Shown one piece after another: positions 29,188-32,500 of a stretch of 32,500 bases of DNA. The stretch covers positions 13,322,995-13,355,494 of the forward strand of contig CM022672.1 of the NCBI GenBank assembly GCA_012295275.1, in the 5' to 3' direction. The DNA comes from Chrysomallon squamiferum. Taxonomy: Eukaryota; Mollusca; Gastropoda; Neomphalida; Peltospiridae. The first letter of the stretch is position 1. Each line of letters begins with the position of its first letter. Below the pieces are notes generated by a model, which worked only from the letters and a program-made list of their open reading frames with translations, was not told the origin of the DNA and made no database searches. The position numbers and the translations under genes are program-made.

Positions 29188-29257
<70 letters not shown>
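29164..29257. repeat. (GATA)n and (GA)n microsatellite
   Basis: GATA units at 29164-29188, then about 33 uninterrupted GA units (29191-29257). Confidence 0.95.
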
Positions 29258-29260
<3 letters not shown>

Positions 29261-30150
29261 AAATGTGAGCGAGAGAAAGAAGAGAATAACAGTAAAGAAG
29301 AGACGAATGAGAAAAAAAAAAGAGATAAATAAAAATTCAGACTGAGATCAAGCATTTTATAAACGAAATTTTACTTTCATTTATTGAAAACTGGACTGCA
29401 GAACATTTTTAAAACCTTTGGTTTAATAACAGTATATCAGGACACAGTTTATTATTCTGTTTTTAAATATATATTATTACATATTTAATCAGAAGCTAAT
29501 CATTTCACTTTTTTCAACCTATTCTCTATTTACATCCGCATACTTAAGTCAAATAATTACACTGGCAAAACATGACATTTAAACACTTTAATCGTTTTAC
29601 ACATGAACCATTAATAACTAGACGTAAATCTAACTTTCTCAAGTGTTATGTTCGTCTTGTGAAACGAACATAAAACGAAATCGAATTTTTCTTTACCAGG
29701 AAATGGGTCGTAGAAAGAGTTTCTAAACCCGACTAATGCTTCGAACAGAGTGCACATTGAGTAAACAATAGTTCATGTGAACCCGACTAATTTTCAACAG
29801 AAACCAAGGAGAGAAAGATTACGCCTAAAGTAAACAATATATCGTATTAAACAGAGATTTAAAGTGAACAAAAAAAAAAAAAATAAATAATCCCACACAC
29901 ACACACATATGGATAAGTAGAATGTTGACGTGGTTTTAAGAAACTGTAAGTAAAAAGCTGTCACGGTTTTAAAAGATTGTAAAATATACATCCTTTTGGC
30001 GTTAATGTTTTAAGCCGGAGTTTTTTTCTCGCTTGTTGGTTTTTAGGGTGATACTTCAACTGTGTTTTCTTCTTCTTCTTTTTTAATTACTTATTTTCAG
30101 TAGCTTAAAGTGGCTTTTGTATTAGGAATAAGTAAATATTTTAGACACTG
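29258..30150. other. AT-rich sequence with small hairpin and short repeats
   Basis: A perfect 10-bp stem TTATGTTCGT (29646-29655) and ACGAACATAA (29664-29673) closes an 8-nt loop. ACCCGACTAAT occurs at 29727 and 29781, and AGTAAACAATA at 29760 and 29829. No gene is seen. Confidence 0.5.
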
Positions 30151-31015
30151 TCACTTCAGGGCAAACAATAAAAGTCACACATTTTAATAACTCCTTAAGG
30201 TATATAACAATAATAAAAACGGTAATGATGATGATGAAAACAACAACAACAGTAAAATGGTAATACAAATTATTACTATGAATCGTTTGTTTCCAGTATA
30301 ATACAAAAGATTGACAGATTTCACATTTATATATATATAATAACAGCAACAACCCTCATTTTAATTTCCACTGAACAATCAGTAAGTAAAGGTGAGTGAT
30401 ATTTGATAAATATCAATTTCTTTTTTAAAACTTGGAAGATTAAGGCTGTTTTAATAATAATCAGGCGTTTATATTGCTTTCGTTTTTTCTCAGTAGTGCA
30501 TTTCTTACGCTTGAAGTCGAACTACTTCTTGTATCCACAATATTTTACACATTTTTTTTTTTTTAAACATGCAGTATGGCTTCAACTACTGTACTCAAAC
30601 TGTAGATGCAGTAACAAATCTAATAATGAACTTGGTAATCAGGCCCTGTATGATACTGGCAAATATATTTATAAATTGTAGTTTGAAATATACATAGAGT
30701 AGAGTGCAGCTTATGAATCTTTGCTATTTTTTAGATTGTCGTTTAGCCTGAAAGTGAAACATTTGGATTAATATTCTTTACAAAAGACTCATAATAGACA
30801 TACGAACGCTACCTTCATTTATTTATTTATTTATTTTTATGCTGCACTTGTAAAACAGACCAAGCATCTACACAGACCAAGCGACCGGTTTGATATAACA
30901 TACTATAACATACTTATTATAATTATTTTTATTTATTTACATTCTTAACAAACATGTTGCCCTTGTGAGGATAAAAACGCCTTAACCGTCAACTTAAAGT
31001 ATTAACTGCGTTTGG
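30151..31015. other. AT-rich non-coding DNA
   Basis: (ATTT)n at about 30816-30838 and a direct repeat ACAGACCAAGC at 30855 and 30872. A 92-codon + frame (30403-30681) has no domain. Confidence 0.45.
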
Positions 31016-31017
31016 CT

Positions 31018-31220
31018 TGTTATCCCACAAAGGTGTTGCCATCTCGCCTTTGTGTTCGGTCCGTGTTTTTGCTGCGGTCAGGAGATTAGTGAAGGCACGC
31101 GGGTAGCGTTAGCTTTTAAACCGAGGCTAGAAGATCAGAGACCAGTCTACTGCACTGATAATCGGGATAATTCTAAGAGCAAACAGAACTGTGACGATGA
31201 CACAATGAGAGATAACTCTT
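31018..31220. other. GC-richer patch
   Basis: A distinct compositional island. The + strand is open from 30998 to TAA at 31220 without an early ATG. No recognised domain or clear acceptor. Possible unrecognised exon or regulatory island. Confidence 0.2.
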
Positions 31221-31470
31221 AACAAATGAGGTTTACTGTTATTGTTTGCGGAGGAAAAACAGAATGTTGTTTAGTTAATAGCAGCAAGGTCGTTTAATTT
31301 AAAACCGTTTGGTATCTGTTTGACCAGGCAGACTTAGATATGTATACAAACTTCTTTTTTTTTAAATTAAAAATTTCTAGATATTTTATTTATGTTTTCA
31401 AAAGCTCTTATAGCTTACCTATACATACAAATATATAATTATAATACTAACTCTCCCAACACCCAAACAG
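31221..31470. other. AT-rich non-coding DNA
   Basis: No feature of note. Confidence 0.4.
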
Positions 31471-31471
31471 C

Positions 31472-31552
31472 CATACATACATACATACACACATACATAC
31501 ATACATACATACATACATACATACATACATACATACATACATACATGCATAC
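31472..31552. repeat. (CATA)n microsatellite
   Basis: About 18 CATA units with one CACA interruption near 31487. Confidence 0.95.
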
Positions 31553-31856
31553 ACGCACGAAACAAAAACAATAATGTCAACAGAAAAAGATAGGATAAAT
31601 AAGTCCAAAGAAAATTGAAAATACATAATATAATAACAACAACAACAACAAGAGAGAGAAATAATAAATGTAACTGCAACAGCAACATCATGAAAACAAA
31701 CAACATCATACCCCATTCTGTATTGTATTTGAAACTAATTATACATATATTTTCAGGTTTAAACGTTATTTGCTAGAAACATATAATGTATTGTATCTCT
31801 GCACAGATTCATATAACAACATAGCAAATTTATTTGTCATGCCAATGAGATTCAGA

Positions 31857-31858
<2 letters not shown>
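31553..31858. other. AT-rich non-coding DNA
   Basis: Contains a short (CAA)n at about 31637-31650. No gene is seen. Confidence 0.45.

Positions 31859-31859
<1 letters not shown>

Positions 31860-31937
<78 letters not shown>
31860..31937. repeat. (CT)n microsatellite
   Basis: About 39 uninterrupted TC/CT units. It is the pyrimidine-strand counterpart of the GA tract at 29191-29257. Confidence 0.97.
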
Positions 31938-31939
<2 letters not shown>

Positions 31940-32245
31940 GAAAACGGATTGGCAAATAACAAAAATACAGTAAAAACCAAAAATAATAAGTATATATAAA
32001 AATTTAATCAAAATGGGTGTAAAATGTAAAACAGATTTAAAAAAGAAAAAAGACATAAACAAAAACAAACCAAAAAACAACAAAACACAATAAGAACATA
32101 CAAGAACCGAAACCCCTAAACTACAAAACAAAACGAATAATAAATAAAGCATTTAAAACAAACAAACAGTAACAACAACACAAAACGAACAAACGAACTA
32201 AAAACTAATAACAGAAAAAAAAGCCTCAGACAAACACAGAAAAGA
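31938..32245. other. A-rich, T-poor block
   Basis: AAACAAAC-type sequence with few T residues, like 2880-3900. No gene is seen. Confidence 0.6.
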
Positions 32246-32249
32246 CAAG

Positions 32250-32500
32250 AAGACTAAGCGAGACTCTGCTTCTTGTTGCTGTTTTAAGTTTACGTTTGCC
32301 GAGTGAGTTTCTCTCTTTCCACTGACAACACAAAACTTCGCGAAATCAGCGTCTGCCAATTTCCGCATTCCGACTGACGTGAAATTTGGCACAATGCGTG
32401 AACAAACTAGCTGAAATTTGGCACAATGCGTGAGCAAACGTCTCACGTCGTCATGCCGTTGCTGCGGTGGCTGTGAGGGAGTGACAAGTCACGTCTTGCT
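32250..32500. other. CpG-richer patch at window edge
   Basis: GC and CpG content rises to the end of the window (GACTGACGTGAAA, GTCTCACGTCGTCATGCCG). It contains the duplication at 32380-32439. It could be the edge of a promoter or exon that continues outside; the minus frame at 32198-32446 is domain-free. Confidence 0.35.
32380..32439 (+). repeat. 28-bp near-perfect direct repeat, 32-bp period
   Basis: TGAAATTTGGCACAATGCGT then GARCAAAC occurs at 32380-32407 and 32412-32439 with a single A/G difference. Confidence 0.95.

Noticed and set aside
32198-32446. 82-codon minus-strand frame at the window edge
   Set aside because: It runs through the 28-bp duplication and A-rich DNA, and no family is recognised.
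1-32500. Search for tRNA, rRNA, CRISPR arrays, transposase or reverse transcriptase domains
   Set aside because: None was recognised by eye on either strand. Short or degenerate remnants could be missed without computation.

Overview
This window looks like nuclear DNA from an AT-rich animal genome. Most of it is non-coding and crowded with simple repeats: TATG/CATA, GA/CT, TAA/TTA, GT/CA and A/T tracts. There is no operon-like gene packing, and I see no rRNA, tRNA, CRISPR array or recognisable transposase or reverse transcriptase. The repeat spectrum, and a secreted chitin-binding protein with a Thr/Pro/Arg/Tyr-rich tail, would suit a mollusc or other lophotrochozoan. I cannot name the species, and that placement is inference.

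Only one protein-coding locus is convincing. A large exon at 9062-10175 (+) encodes a signal peptide, one six-cysteine CBM14 (peritrophin-A, ChtBD2) domain, seven 9-residue RPTYRPVT-type repeats, a basic Arg/Pro/Thr region and a poly-Thr mucin-like stretch. It ends at a strong splice donor (AAG|GTAAGA) in phase 1, so the gene continues. A phase-compatible candidate last exon is at 13992-14200, with AATAAA 16 nt after its stop. The product is probably an extracellular structural protein of a chitinous matrix such as shell, cuticle, mucus or gut lining. TATA-like boxes at 8997 and 8345 are possible core promoters.

Layout by region: 1-8300 is AT-rich repeat landscape with CpG-richer patches (about 1600-1800, 4000-4120, 5500-5990) and two copies of a dispersed repeat (286-360, 3214-3287). 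The CBM14 gene and its presumed long intron occupy 9.0-14.2 kb; the intron carries degenerate tandem repeats. From 14.2 to 22 kb there is simple repeat, a diverged 142-bp duplication, a CpG-rich patch with CRE/CCAAT/CGCG-type motifs (16.25-16.56 kb), and a pair of interlocked inverted repeats (18.65-18.82 kb). From 22 to 24 kb there is a roughly 510-bp TATG microsatellite flanked by three patches that pair NRF1-like and ETS-like motifs. From 24 to 32.5 kb there are recent and older duplications (24.8, 26.6, 32.4 kb), a long imperfect hairpin with a microsatellite loop (27.15-27.45 kb), a CRE/ETS-bearing patch (28.8-29.1 kb) and long GA and CT tracts.

The main points for follow-up are the CBM14/tyrosine-repeat protein and its alternative 3' ends, the long hairpin, the interlocked inverted repeats, and the recurring NRF1/ETS motif pairs. 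Most other open frames lie in low-complexity DNA and are not believed to be genes.
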